From [Muricauda] lutisoli (nom. illeg.) (GTDB lineage Bacteria; Bacteroidota; Bacteroidia; Flavobacteriales; Flavobacteriaceae): a stretch of DNA of 64,000 nucleotides. Positions 37,335-45,120 of the stretch are shown here, in pieces. Position 1 is the first letter of the stretch. Each line of letters opens with the position of its first letter. The stretch is taken from contig NZ_JAFLND010000003.1 in the NCBI RefSeq assembly GCF_017313105.1, positions 372,001 to 436,000 on the forward strand, read 5' to 3'. Position numbers and translations under genes: made by a program. The notes under the pieces were generated by a model that saw only the letters and a list, made by a program, of their open reading frames with translations, was not told where the DNA came from and searched no databases.

Positions 37335-38243
37335 ATGTGGATGAAATCTGCCGTAGGTTCCGTAAAAAATAATACCCTTTCCTTACTACTTACTGATTTT
37401 AAGGAGATAACCAAGGCCAAGTTGGCCATTAGCGTGGTGTTCTCTTCCATTGCCGGGTATTTTCTTGGGGCCTATCAAGTTAACGTGGTATCCTTGCTAC
37501 TATTAATGTTTGGAGGTTATTGCATGGTGGGAGCGTCAAATGCATACAATCAAATTATAGAAAAGGACTTGGACGCTTTAATGAAGCGCACCCGGAACAG
37601 GCCGATTCCCTCGGGAAGGATGTCGGTGAAAACCGCATTGATCATTGCAGTAACACTAACGGTACTAGGGGTGTTGTCCCTCCTGGCACTTAGTCCCAAG
37701 ACTGCCATGTTCGGGGCAATCTCAATATTTTTGTACACCAGTGTTTACACGCCACTAAAAACAAAGTCCCCTTTATCGGTTTTTGTTGGGGCTTTTCCAG
37801 GGGCCATACCTTTTATGTTAGGTTGGGTGGCCGCAACCGATGATTTTGGAATAGAACCCGGAACTTTATTTATGATTCAATTTTTTTGGCAGTTTCCCCA
37901 TTTTTGGGCTCTGGGTTGGATGTTGGATGAAGATTACAAGCAAGCGGGCTTTAAAATGTTGCCTACAGGAAAAAAAGATAAAGGGACCTCAATTCAGATT
38001 ATCCTGTATACCATTTGGATGATTGTAATATCCATTATACCCGTGTTCGGATTTACTGGGCGTTTGCATTTGTCCGTTCCTGCAGCGGTAATTGTATTGC
38101 TATCCGGTTTGGTAATGCTATTTTTTGCCGTCAAATTATATGAAAACAGAGACAATCCATCAGCGCGAAAGTTGATGTTGGCCAGTGTTACCTATATATC
38201 ATTGATTCAAATAGTATACGTAATAGATAAGTTTATAAGCTAA
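37335..38243 (+). CDS. ctaB: Protohaem IX farnesyltransferase (haem O synthase)
   Basis: CtaB adds the farnesyl tail to haem b, making haem O, the precursor of haem A for the oxidase. The 302 residues contain about nine helices with the UbiA-family motifs NAYNQIIEKDLDALMKRTRNRPIPSGR and YTSVYTPLKTKSP. It starts a run of oxidase genes and is 2 bases upstream of a subunit III gene. The haem A synthase ctaA is not in the window. Confidence 0.96.
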   Translation: MWMKSAVGSVKNNTLSLLLTDFKEITKAKLAISVVFSSIAGYFLGAYQVNVVSLLLLMFGGYCMVGASNAYNQIIEKDLDALMKRTRNRPIPSGRMSVKTALIIAVTLTVLGVLSLLALSPKTAMFGAISIFLYTSVYTPLKTKSPLSVFVGAFPGAIPFMLGWVAATDDFGIEPGTLFMIQFFWQFPHFWALGWMLDEDYKQAGFKMLPTGKKDKGTSIQIILYTIWMIVISIIPVFGFTGRLHLSVPAAVIVLLSGLVMLFFAVKLYENRDNPSARKLMLASVTYISLIQIVYVIDKFIS

Positions 38244-38245
38244 AA

Positions 38246-38827
38246 ATGGATTTAACCCAAGGAACAGTAGAAGAAAAGAACAAAAGGGCAAAAAAAATGA
38301 TGCTCTGGTTTGGCATTGTGAGTTTGATCATGGGCTTTGCCGGTTGGACCAGTGCCTATATTGTTAGTAGCAAACGAGAAGATTGGGTAAGCGATTTGGA
38401 ATTGCCAAGTGCATTCTTTATCAGTACTGCCATGATTATTTTGAGCAGTGTCACGTATTTGATCGCAAAACGATCAGTTGCCAAGAACAATCAAAAAATG
38501 GGCACTATATTTTTATTTGTCACCTTGGCGCTCGGCATCACCTTTATATCACTGCAATTCGTCGGATTCTCCCAAATGTTGGAGAATGGGTATTATTTTA
38601 CCGGCCCCACTAGTAATATAAAAATGTCCTACGTATTTTTGATTGCGGCTGTACATATAGCACACGTAGTAGCAGGTTTGATATCCCTTTTGGTGGTGCT
38701 GGTAAGACAGTTGGGAAATAAATATACACCGGAGAACATGTTGGGCATGGAACTGGGAGCTACTTTTTGGCATTTCCTGGATTTTCTTTGGGTATATCTA
38801 ATTCTATTTATGTATTTCGTGAAATAA
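38246..38827 (+). CDS. Cytochrome c oxidase subunit III-like, short form
   Basis: The 193 residues form five helices with subunit III features: MLWFGIVSLIMGFAGWTSAYI, FISLQFVGFSQMLENGYYFTGP, and the C-terminal LEHFLDFLWVYLIL-type motif (ATFWHFLDFLWVYLILFMYF). This is the short five-helix type. It is 2 bases after ctaB and is followed by a second, longer subunit III gene; the two are paralogues and may form one oxidase together or serve separate ones. Confidence 0.88.
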   Translation: MDLTQGTVEEKNKRAKKMMLWFGIVSLIMGFAGWTSAYIVSSKREDWVSDLELPSAFFISTAMIILSSVTYLIAKRSVAKNNQKMGTIFLFVTLALGITFISLQFVGFSQMLENGYYFTGPTSNIKMSYVFLIAAVHIAHVVAGLISLLVVLVRQLGNKYTPENMLGMELGATFWHFLDFLWVYLILFMYFVK

Positions 38828-38855
38828 AATTTGATTGAAGCAGTTTTCATTCAAC

Positions 38856-38891
38856 TTTGTCTTTTACAATACATCAAAAAATGTAAATTTG
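38856..38891 (+). promoter_or_regulatory. Probable promoter of the second subunit III gene
   Basis: TAAATTTG (38884-38891) matches TAnnTTTG, 28 bases before the start; the TTTG at 38856-38859 is 24 bases upstream, one base longer than the preferred spacing. Confidence 0.5.
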
Positions 38892-38919
38892 TGAAAGTTT
38901 TAATAAAACGACCTTTTTT

Positions 38920-39897
38920 ATGGATGCAACGGTAAGTACCGGTACAGAAGACAGCGTTTGGGGTGGTGGAAATAGACCTCTGGGCGCTAGCTATGGAAAA
39001 ATGATGATGTGGTTTTTTATCATGTCGGATGCCTTGACCTTTTCCGGGTTTTTGGTAGCCTATGGTTTCTCAAGATTTAAGTTCATAGAACTTTGGCCTA
39101 TTGCCGATGAAGTGTTTACCCACTTTCCGTTCTTGCACGGTGTTGAAGCACCCATGTATTATGTGGCATTTATGACCTTTATTTTGATCATGTCCTCTGT
39201 AACCATGGTGTTGGCAGTGGATGCAGGTCATAAAATGAAGCAGAAAAGTGTTATCCTTTATATGTTCCTTACCGTTATCGGTGGTGCCATCTTCGTTGGC
39301 TCACAGGCTTGGGAATGGGCAACTTTTATAAAAGGTGATTACGGAGCGGTTGAGACAAACTCAGGTAGAATCCTTCAGTTTGTAAATGCCGAAACAGGTA
39401 AAAGGGCCGCTTTGGCCGACTTTGCCGAAACCTTGCCGGAAGAAAGGGTGAAACACCAAGCTAGTGAAGGTATTTGGTTCGAATCGGAAGGATACAAAAC
39501 ATCTTATTCGTTGAACGAGGTTGTTGAAGGTTTTAAGGCAACACCGAATATTCTTATCCGTACAGAACAATTGAACGAAGAAGGTGAAAAGACCCTTTTG
39601 GACAGAAAACAGTCCTTGGCGAAAATTTTGGAAGCCAATCAAGTGGTTGAGGGAGCAAACCTGGTACACAACGAATACGGACATCGATTGTTCGCCGATT
39701 TCTTTTTCTTTATCACAGGATTCCACGGATTCCACGTATTCTCCGGGGTAGTGATTAACATCATTATATTCTTTAATGTGATTTTGGGTACTTACGAACG
39801 CAGAGGTCACTATGAAATGGTAGAAAAAGTTGGACTGTACTGGCACTTTGTGGATTTGGTATGGGTATTCGTATTTACATTCTTTTATTTGGTATAA
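38920..39897 (+). CDS. Cytochrome c oxidase subunit III
   Basis: This 325-residue subunit III has the normal helices (KMMMWFFIMSDALTFSGFLVAYGF, HGVEAPMYYVAFMTFILIMSSVTMVLA, and the end GLYWHFVDLVWVFVFTFFYLV) but a hydrophilic insert of about 110 residues (about 142-252) between helices, before FADFFFFITGFHGFHVFSG. The insert is rich in Glu and Lys and has no recognisable motif. The protein stabilises subunit I and guides proton uptake. It precedes the subunit IV gene by 15 bases. Confidence 0.92.
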   Translation: MDATVSTGTEDSVWGGGNRPLGASYGKMMMWFFIMSDALTFSGFLVAYGFSRFKFIELWPIADEVFTHFPFLHGVEAPMYYVAFMTFILIMSSVTMVLAVDAGHKMKQKSVILYMFLTVIGGAIFVGSQAWEWATFIKGDYGAVETNSGRILQFVNAETGKRAALADFAETLPEERVKHQASEGIWFESEGYKTSYSLNEVVEGFKATPNILIRTEQLNEEGEKTLLDRKQSLAKILEANQVVEGANLVHNEYGHRLFADFFFFITGFHGFHVFSGVVINIIIFFNVILGTYERRGHYEMVEKVGLYWHFVDLVWVFVFTFFYLV

Positions 39898-39912
39898 AAA
39901 CATTGATTATAG

Positions 39913-40296
39913 ATGGCACACGAACATAAACTAGAGATTTTTAGAGGACTTTTAAAATTCAAGTCGAATACCCAGAAAATTTGGGGGGTACTTATATTCC
40001 TTTCTATAGTAACCACCGTAGAAGTTGCTTTGGGTATTGTTAAGCCAAGAGCTTTAACCCACAGCTATCTTTTGGGGATGAAATTGCTTAACTGGATTTT
40101 CATCATCTTAACCTTGGTGAAGGCCTATTATATTGCGTGGGACTTTATGCACTTAAGGGATGAAAAGACTTCGTTGAGAAGAGTGATCGTATGGACACCT
40201 GTATTTCTTATTTGTTACTTGATATTCATCTTGCTTTTTGAAGCAGATTATATTCATAATGTATATAGGGATGGGTTCATAACATGGAACTTCTAA
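39913..40296 (+). CDS. Cytochrome c oxidase subunit IV family protein
   Basis: The 127 residues contain three membrane helices and the prokaryotic subunit IV pattern KIWGVLIFLSIVTTVEVALGI, LNWIFIILTLVKAYYIAWDFMHLRDEK. The conserved W-D-F-M-H-L motif is typical. It is a small structural subunit, last in the oxidase run, and is followed by a terminator. Confidence 0.9.
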   Translation: MAHEHKLEIFRGLLKFKSNTQKIWGVLIFLSIVTTVEVALGIVKPRALTHSYLLGMKLLNWIFIILTLVKAYYIAWDFMHLRDEKTSLRRVIVWTPVFLICYLIFILLFEADYIHNVYRDGFITWNF

Positions 40297-40320
40297 CAAT
40301 AAAGCATTTAACAAATTTAA

Positions 40321-40347
40321 AAGACGGTTTTCCAACCGTCTTTTTTT
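40321..40347 (+). terminator. Terminator after oxidase subunit IV gene
   Basis: AAGACGGTT, loop TTCC, AACCGTCTT followed by TTTTT, 25 bases after the stop codon. The T tract runs straight into the next promoter element. Confidence 0.9.
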
Positions 40348-40354
40348 ATTTTTG
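40347..40354 (+). promoter_or_regulatory. -7 element overlapping the terminator tract
   Basis: TATTTTTG matches TAnnTTTG and starts in the T tract of the preceding terminator, 15 bases before the ATG at 40370. The expected -33 position falls inside the terminator stem and reads TTTT in place of TTG. Confidence 0.45.
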
Positions 40355-40369
40355 TAGGGTTAAAAAACT

Positions 40370-41005
40370 ATGAAAAAGAAAATCGTATTAGGAGTCCTTT
40401 TTATCCTCCCGGTGGTGGTGTATCTATTTTTTGCATCGGGGGTGAATAATTTTGGAAGGTTGCCCACACTTACCGAAAATGTATCGGATGTTTCCAGTAT
40501 AGATTCCAATCTGCAACTCAAAGATAAGATCACCATTTTGGGATTTTTGGGAAATAATGTGGAAGGGATGCAAGGGAATGCCTTCAACCTTAACCAAAAA
40601 ATCTATAAAAGGTTTGGGGAATTCAACGATTTTCAAATGATTATGGTCGTTCGGGAAGGTAATGAAAAGCAAGTGGATGAATTAAAAGGTGAATTGGGTA
40701 AACTATCCAACATAGACAAATGGAAATTTGCGTTTGGTACCACTGATCAAATTAAAGTGTTGTTCAAATCATTGCAAACCAATCTTACATTGGATGAGGA
40801 ACTTTCCACTCCAAATGTATTCATAGTTGATAAAGACCTGAGCCTACGAGGGCGTACCGATGACGAGGATGAAGGGGTCAAATATGGTTATGATACCTCT
40901 TCCGTAGCAGAACTGAACAATAAAATGGTGGACGATGTCAAAATTATCTTGGCGGAGTATCGTCTGGCACTAAAAAAGAACAATGCCAACAGGAGCGAAA
41001 AATAA
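40370..41005 (+). CDS. Membrane-anchored thioredoxin-like protein without cysteines
   Basis: This 211-residue protein has one N-terminal helix (MKKKIVLGVLFILPVVVYLFF) and a periplasmic part that follows the thioredoxin/Sco strand order: DKITILGFLG, DFQMIMVVREG, WKFAFGTTDQI, STPNVFIVDKDLSLRGR. Not one cysteine is present, so it cannot do dithiol chemistry or bind copper the way Sco does. Its end overlaps the Sco gene by 23 bases, which implies coupled expression. A non-catalytic Sco-like partner in oxidase assembly is the inference; I do not recognise a named family. Confidence 0.7.
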   Translation: MKKKIVLGVLFILPVVVYLFFASGVNNFGRLPTLTENVSDVSSIDSNLQLKDKITILGFLGNNVEGMQGNAFNLNQKIYKRFGEFNDFQMIMVVREGNEKQVDELKGELGKLSNIDKWKFAFGTTDQIKVLFKSLQTNLTLDEELSTPNVFIVDKDLSLRGRTDDEDEGVKYGYDTSSVAELNNKMVDDVKIILAEYRLALKKNNANRSEK

Positions 41006-41726
41006 GAAAAAGTATACCTACATCTGGGTGTCCGCAATTATTTTGATTTTTGGAATCTTTGCGGTTTACGAAATTACAAAGCGTGTAAAAGGTGGCACCA
41101 TTGTGGAAAACGACCGAATGAGCGTTAGTTCTAAAAACACCAAAGTGGGTTTTGTGGTCAATCAAGGAGAAAAGCGTAAAGTGCCCGACTTTTCATTCTA
41201 TGATCAAGACAGTGTTTTGGTCACCAATAAGGATTACTTGGGTAAAGTTTACGTGGTCGATTTTTTCTTCACTACGTGCCCCACCATATGTCCCATAATG
41301 ACCAAAAATCTGGTAGAACTACAAGATACTTTTGAAGATGATCCTGATTTTGGCGTGGCATCTTTCACCATCAACCCACGATATGATACTCCATCCGTAT
41401 TAACGGAATATGCGGAGAAATATGGGATTATGGACGAAGATTGGCATTTGATGACAGGCGACCATGAGAAAATATATGAATTGGCACAGCAGGGCTTTTA
41501 CATCTTTGCCAGTGAAGATCAGGATGCCCCTGGGGGATTTGAACATTCAGGTATGTTCGCGCTGGTTGACAAAAATGGGTATATTCGCTCGCGTGAAGAT
41601 GAATTTGGTAATCCGTTGATTTACTATCGTGGAACAATAACCGAGGCGCAAGGGGTGAATTCTGATGGAGAGACACAGCAGATCACCATTTTAAAGGAGG
41701 ATATTAAAAAATTATTGGCAGAATGA
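40983..41726 (+). CDS. Sco1/SenC-type copper chaperone for oxidase assembly
   Basis: Sco proteins deliver copper to, or reduce, the CuA site of oxidase subunit II. The 247 residues have a membrane anchor (about 11-28) and the thioredoxin-like domain with the copper motif TTCPTICP (C99, C103) and His188 in GFEHSGMFALVDKNGYIRS. All three ligands are present. It starts inside the previous gene and ends overlapping the DUF420 start by 4 bases (ATGA), so the assembly genes form a coupled unit. Confidence 0.95.
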   Translation: MPTGAKNKKKYTYIWVSAIILIFGIFAVYEITKRVKGGTIVENDRMSVSSKNTKVGFVVNQGEKRKVPDFSFYDQDSVLVTNKDYLGKVYVVDFFFTTCPTICPIMTKNLVELQDTFEDDPDFGVASFTINPRYDTPSVLTEYAEKYGIMDEDWHLMTGDHEKIYELAQQGFYIFASEDQDAPGGFEHSGMFALVDKNGYIRSREDEFGNPLIYYRGTITEAQGVNSDGETQQITILKEDIKKLLAE

Positions 41727-42259
41727 CCGAGGAAGTTACATTAAAAGAAAAACGGTTCAATAGGTTGATAACCGTAATTTCCATTGCAATACCTTTAGTG
41801 GTTGCCCTATTGTTTGGTTATAAGATTCCAAACGCCGAACCCCTATCTTTTTTACCGCCCATTTATGCGGGAATCAATGGTTTGACTGCAGTTTTATTGA
41901 TTGCTGCCTTTATCGCCATTAAAAATGGTAAAGAACGTATCCACCAAAGGTTAATGACAACCAACATTATACTTTCAGCATTATTTTTAGTAATGTACGT
42001 TGCCTATCACATGACATCCGAAACCACTGTTTTTGGAGGAGAGGGCCCCATCAAGTTTGTTTATTACTTTATTTTGATGACGCATATTGTGTTGTCCATT
42101 TCGGTGATTCCTTTGGTATTGATCACGTATTCAAAAGTTTATTTGGACGATTTTGAAAGTCACAGACAATGGGCCAAGTATACCTTTCCCATTTGGTTGT
42201 ACGTTGCCATAACAGGTGTTTTGGTCTACATTATGATTTCACCATATTATCAATATTGA
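41723..42259 (+). CDS. DUF420 membrane protein, oxidase assembly-associated
   Basis: The 178 residues contain five membrane helices and the DUF420 hallmark histidines: RIHQRLM, VAYHMTSE, MTHIVLS and ESHRQWAKYTFPIWLYV. In Gram-positive bacteria DUF420 proteins (CtaM) are needed for haem-copper oxidase maturation, so a haem a-related assembly role fits. It overlaps the Sco gene by 4 bases and precedes the 70-residue gene by 6. Confidence 0.9.
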   Translation: MTEEVTLKEKRFNRLITVISIAIPLVVALLFGYKIPNAEPLSFLPPIYAGINGLTAVLLIAAFIAIKNGKERIHQRLMTTNIILSALFLVMYVAYHMTSETTVFGGEGPIKFVYYFILMTHIVLSISVIPLVLITYSKVYLDDFESHRQWAKYTFPIWLYVAITGVLVYIMISPYYQY

Positions 42260-42265
42260 TTTTCC

Positions 42266-42478
42266 ATGAAAACAAGATTTCTGATCATACTTATTGTTTT
42301 GTTGGTAATTCCAACGGTGTCAGAGGCCCAATGTGCCATGTGCCGCGCAGTGGTCGAAAGCGAGTCTGGTGGAAAAACTGCCGAAGCCATTAATAATGGA
42401 ATTGTTTATCTAATGGCTGTGCCATATGTTCTTGTGGCGGGGCTGTTTTACTTCATTTATAGAAAAATGAGAGGCTAA
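42266..42478 (+). CDS. Small CxxC membrane protein (70 residues)
   Basis: The protein has a signal peptide (MKTRFLIILIVLLVIPTVSEA), a mature start with QCAMCRA (one CxxC), a short Glu/Ser/Gly segment and one C-terminal helix (GIVYLMAVPYVLVAGLFYFIY) ending in basic residues. It is translated 6 bases after DUF420 and closes the oxidase assembly cluster. The CxxC just outside the membrane could hold copper or a disulfide; I do not know a characterised homologue. Short length, signal and coupling support a real gene. Confidence 0.78.
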   Translation: MKTRFLIILIVLLVIPTVSEAQCAMCRAVVESESGGKTAEAINNGIVYLMAVPYVLVAGLFYFIYRKMRG

Positions 42479-42501
42479 ATCTGCCTTTTTTTACTTCAAA
42501 C

Positions 42502-42530
42502 TGTAACATTTAGCGGATTTTATTGTCTTA
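42502..42530 (+). promoter_or_regulatory. ECF-sigma-like promoter, first exporter block
   Basis: TGTAACATTT (from 42502) and TTGTCTTA (42523-42530) have 17 bases between GTAAC and GTC. It does not fit TAnnTTTG but resembles ECF promoters (AAC at -35, GTC at -10). A near-identical element with the same spacing stands before the second block at 46262. Confidence 0.6.
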
Positions 42531-42574
42531 TTAGTGAACGCTTGCGTCACTCATCAATCAAAAATCGCTAACCC

Positions 42575-43819
42575 ATGTTCGACCTGGAACGGTGGCAAGA
42601 AATATTTGACACCATAAGAAAGAACAAACTCCGCACCTTTTTAACCGGGCTTTCCGTTGCCTCGGGTATTTTTATTTTGGTAATTCTTTTGGGTTTTGGT
42701 CAAGGCATGCGCAATGGTATTGAGCATGAGTTCGAGCAAGATGCCTCTACCAGTGTTTGGGTTTGGCCTGGCGTAACTTCCAAAGAATACAAAGGACTAA
42801 ACCCTGGGCGACGTATTCAACTTGTAAACGAAAACTATAATAAAGCCAGCGCCATGTTCAATGACGATATTGAGTATGGTTCGGCAAGGATATTTGTACG
42901 TGGTGTTAGTGTAAATTATGGAAAAGAGGCTCTCATCTACGGAGTTCAGGGTGTGGCTTCTGATTTTCAGTTTATAGAAAACGCCAAAATGATTGAGGGA
43001 AGATTTATCAATTACCAAGATGAAGCTTCCAATGGCAAGGTGGCTATTATCGGCAACAAAATAAAAAAAGATGTTTTTGGGGATGTCGATACCCCTATAG
43101 GTGAGTTTATAGATATCTCGGGAATCCCATTTAAGGTAATCGGTGTTTACAAAGAAATGGAAGATCGTGAAGAAGAGCGAATTTATATTCCTATTACAAC
43201 TGCCCAAAGGACTTTTAATGGTGGCAATAGGGTGAATAATTTGTCCTTTACATTACCTCCAGTTGAAAATTTTGATAAGGCCGTTGCCCAAGCGGTAGAT
43301 TTTAAAAACGGACTTCGAGAATATTTACAGCAAACCCATACCATTGCTCCCGACGATACTGGAGCTATAGAGGTTTGGAGTGCGATGGAAGAGGCTAAGC
43401 GCTACTATGGACTCACCAATAACATTAAACTGTTTTTCTGGTTTGTAGGGGTATGTACCATTATTGCCGGTGTGGTAGGGGTAAGCAATATTATGATGAT
43501 CGTGGTCAAGGAGCGCACCCGCGAAATAGGAATTAGAAAAGCCTTGGGCGCGAAACCATGGTCCATTATCGCCATGATACTTCACGAGGCCATTTTTGTT
43601 ACCGCAATTTCTGGTTTTGGAGGATTGATATTCAGTATGGCCCTGTTGGAACTGGTCGGCCCCAATATAGAAGTGGATTACATTATGAATCCCTCCGTAA
43701 ACTTCAACGTGGCCTTTTCCACTGTAATTGTTTTGATAGTCGCAGGAACCCTGGCTGGTTTTGTGCCAGCTTACCGAGCGGCAAAAGTTAAAGTAATCGA
43801 ATCCCTGAGGGACGAATAA
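42575..43819 (+). CDS. MacB-type ABC permease A1
   Basis: This 414-residue permease has one N-terminal helix (about 20-42), a large periplasmic MacB-core domain, and three C-terminal helices (about 285-310, 335-360, 378-400). The FtsX-type motif MMIVVKERTREIGIRKALGAKP lies in the cytoplasmic loop, ending ESLRDE. There is no ATPase domain in it, unlike E. coli MacB. It begins WQEIFDTIRKNKLRTFLTGLSV, closely matching permease A2 at 47024. MacB-type pumps drive lipoproteins, antibiotics or other molecules from the periplasm outward by mechanotransmission; the substrate here is unknown. Confidence 0.92.
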   Translation: MFDLERWQEIFDTIRKNKLRTFLTGLSVASGIFILVILLGFGQGMRNGIEHEFEQDASTSVWVWPGVTSKEYKGLNPGRRIQLVNENYNKASAMFNDDIEYGSARIFVRGVSVNYGKEALIYGVQGVASDFQFIENAKMIEGRFINYQDEASNGKVAIIGNKIKKDVFGDVDTPIGEFIDISGIPFKVIGVYKEMEDREEERIYIPITTAQRTFNGGNRVNNLSFTLPPVENFDKAVAQAVDFKNGLREYLQQTHTIAPDDTGAIEVWSAMEEAKRYYGLTNNIKLFFWFVGVCTIIAGVVGVSNIMMIVVKERTREIGIRKALGAKPWSIIAMILHEAIFVTAISGFGGLIFSMALLELVGPNIEVDYIMNPSVNFNVAFSTVIVLIVAGTLAGFVPAYRAAKVKVIESLRDE

Positions 43820-43830
43820 GCAAAGCTGAT

Positions 43831-45087
43831 ATGTTCAATAAAGATAGATGGCGGGAAATTATAGAGGTGCTCACAACCAATGTGTGGCGAACCATCTTTA
43901 CGGCTTTTGGGGTTTGCTGGGGCATCTTTATCCTGATTGTACTGTTGGCCGCAGGAAAGGGATTGGAGAATGGCATTAAACAGGATTTTGGGAATATTGC
44001 CACCAATACCATGTTTATGTGGACCAGGGCCACCACCAAAGGTTATGAAGGATTGCCCAAAGGGCGACGTTTTGAGTTTAAAATAGACGATGTAGACGCA
44101 TTGCGGGATAATGTGCCTAATCTTCGATTTATTTCCCCACGTAACCAACTGGGTGGATTTGGCGGCAACAACAATGTGGTTCGGGGCATCCGAACCGGAG
44201 CTTACAATGTATATGGGGATTATCCCGAAATCATTAACCAAGACCCTATGGCGGTGACCTCCGGACGCTTTTTGAACTACAACGATATTAAGGAAAAAAG
44301 AAAAGTGGCCATTATCGGTCAAGGGGTGAAAAATGATCTTTATGATAAAGATGAAGATGCGCTTGGAACCTATATCAAAATACAAGGAGTCAACTTCATG
44401 GTCATAGGAACCTACAAAAAGAATAGCAGCGGAGGGGGAGAAGAAGGCCAAAAGGAAATTTTTGTTCCTTTCACCTCATTTTCCCAAGCCTTTAATAGGG
44501 GAGAGGATGTAGGGTGGATGGCTATTACAGCAAACGATGGCAGTTCCATTTCCCAGCTCAAGGACAAAATTGTGGATGTGATGAAGCAACGCCATAAAGT
44601 ACATCCCGAAGATACCCGCGCAGTAGGCTATTTTGATCTCTATGAGCAATACAACCGTGTCGAAAGTCTTTTTGGAGCATTAAAAGCAGTTGCTTATATC
44701 GTGGGTATTATGGTTTTGCTATCCGGAATTATAGGGGTGAGCAACATTATGCTCATCGTGGTGAAGGAACGTACCAAGGAAATAGGTATACGAAGGGCGT
44801 TGGGAGAACAACCTTGGTCCATAAAAAAACAAATTTTGATGGAATCCATTTTCCTGACCTTGATCTCGGGAATGGTCGGTATCATATTCGGGTCCCTGGT
44901 CATTTTTGGGATCAATTCCCTGTTGGATAGTGTAGGACCTGTGGATATGTTCATGAGTCCAAGTGTAAGCGTTGGTGTGGTGACCGGGGCCTTGACTATT
45001 TTAATGGTTTCGGGGCTACTGGCTGGGTTTATACCTGCACAGAGTGCCATACGTGTTAGGCCCATTGAAGCATTGCGAACAGAATAA
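43831..45087 (+). CDS. MacB-type ABC permease B1
   Basis: This 418-residue MacB/FtsX permease has the same four-helix layout and the motif IVVKERTKEIGIRRALGEQP. It is the B-type partner: its periplasmic region (FEFKIDDVDALRDNVPNLRFISPRNQLGG, YNVYGDYPEI) matches permease B2 at 48256 better than its neighbour. It lies 11 bases after A1, so A1 and B1 probably form a heterodimer. It ends with IEALRTE. Confidence 0.92.
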   Translation: MFNKDRWREIIEVLTTNVWRTIFTAFGVCWGIFILIVLLAAGKGLENGIKQDFGNIATNTMFMWTRATTKGYEGLPKGRRFEFKIDDVDALRDNVPNLRFISPRNQLGGFGGNNNVVRGIRTGAYNVYGDYPEIINQDPMAVTSGRFLNYNDIKEKRKVAIIGQGVKNDLYDKDEDALGTYIKIQGVNFMVIGTYKKNSSGGGEEGQKEIFVPFTSFSQAFNRGEDVGWMAITANDGSSISQLKDKIVDVMKQRHKVHPEDTRAVGYFDLYEQYNRVESLFGALKAVAYIVGIMVLLSGIIGVSNIMLIVVKERTKEIGIRRALGEQPWSIKKQILMESIFLTLISGMVGIIFGSLVIFGINSLLDSVGPVDMFMSPSVSVGVVTGALTILMVSGLLAGFIPAQSAIRVRPIEALRTE

Positions 45088-45120
45088 TAGGTAAGAATCA
45101 ATCAATTAACAGAAATTATA

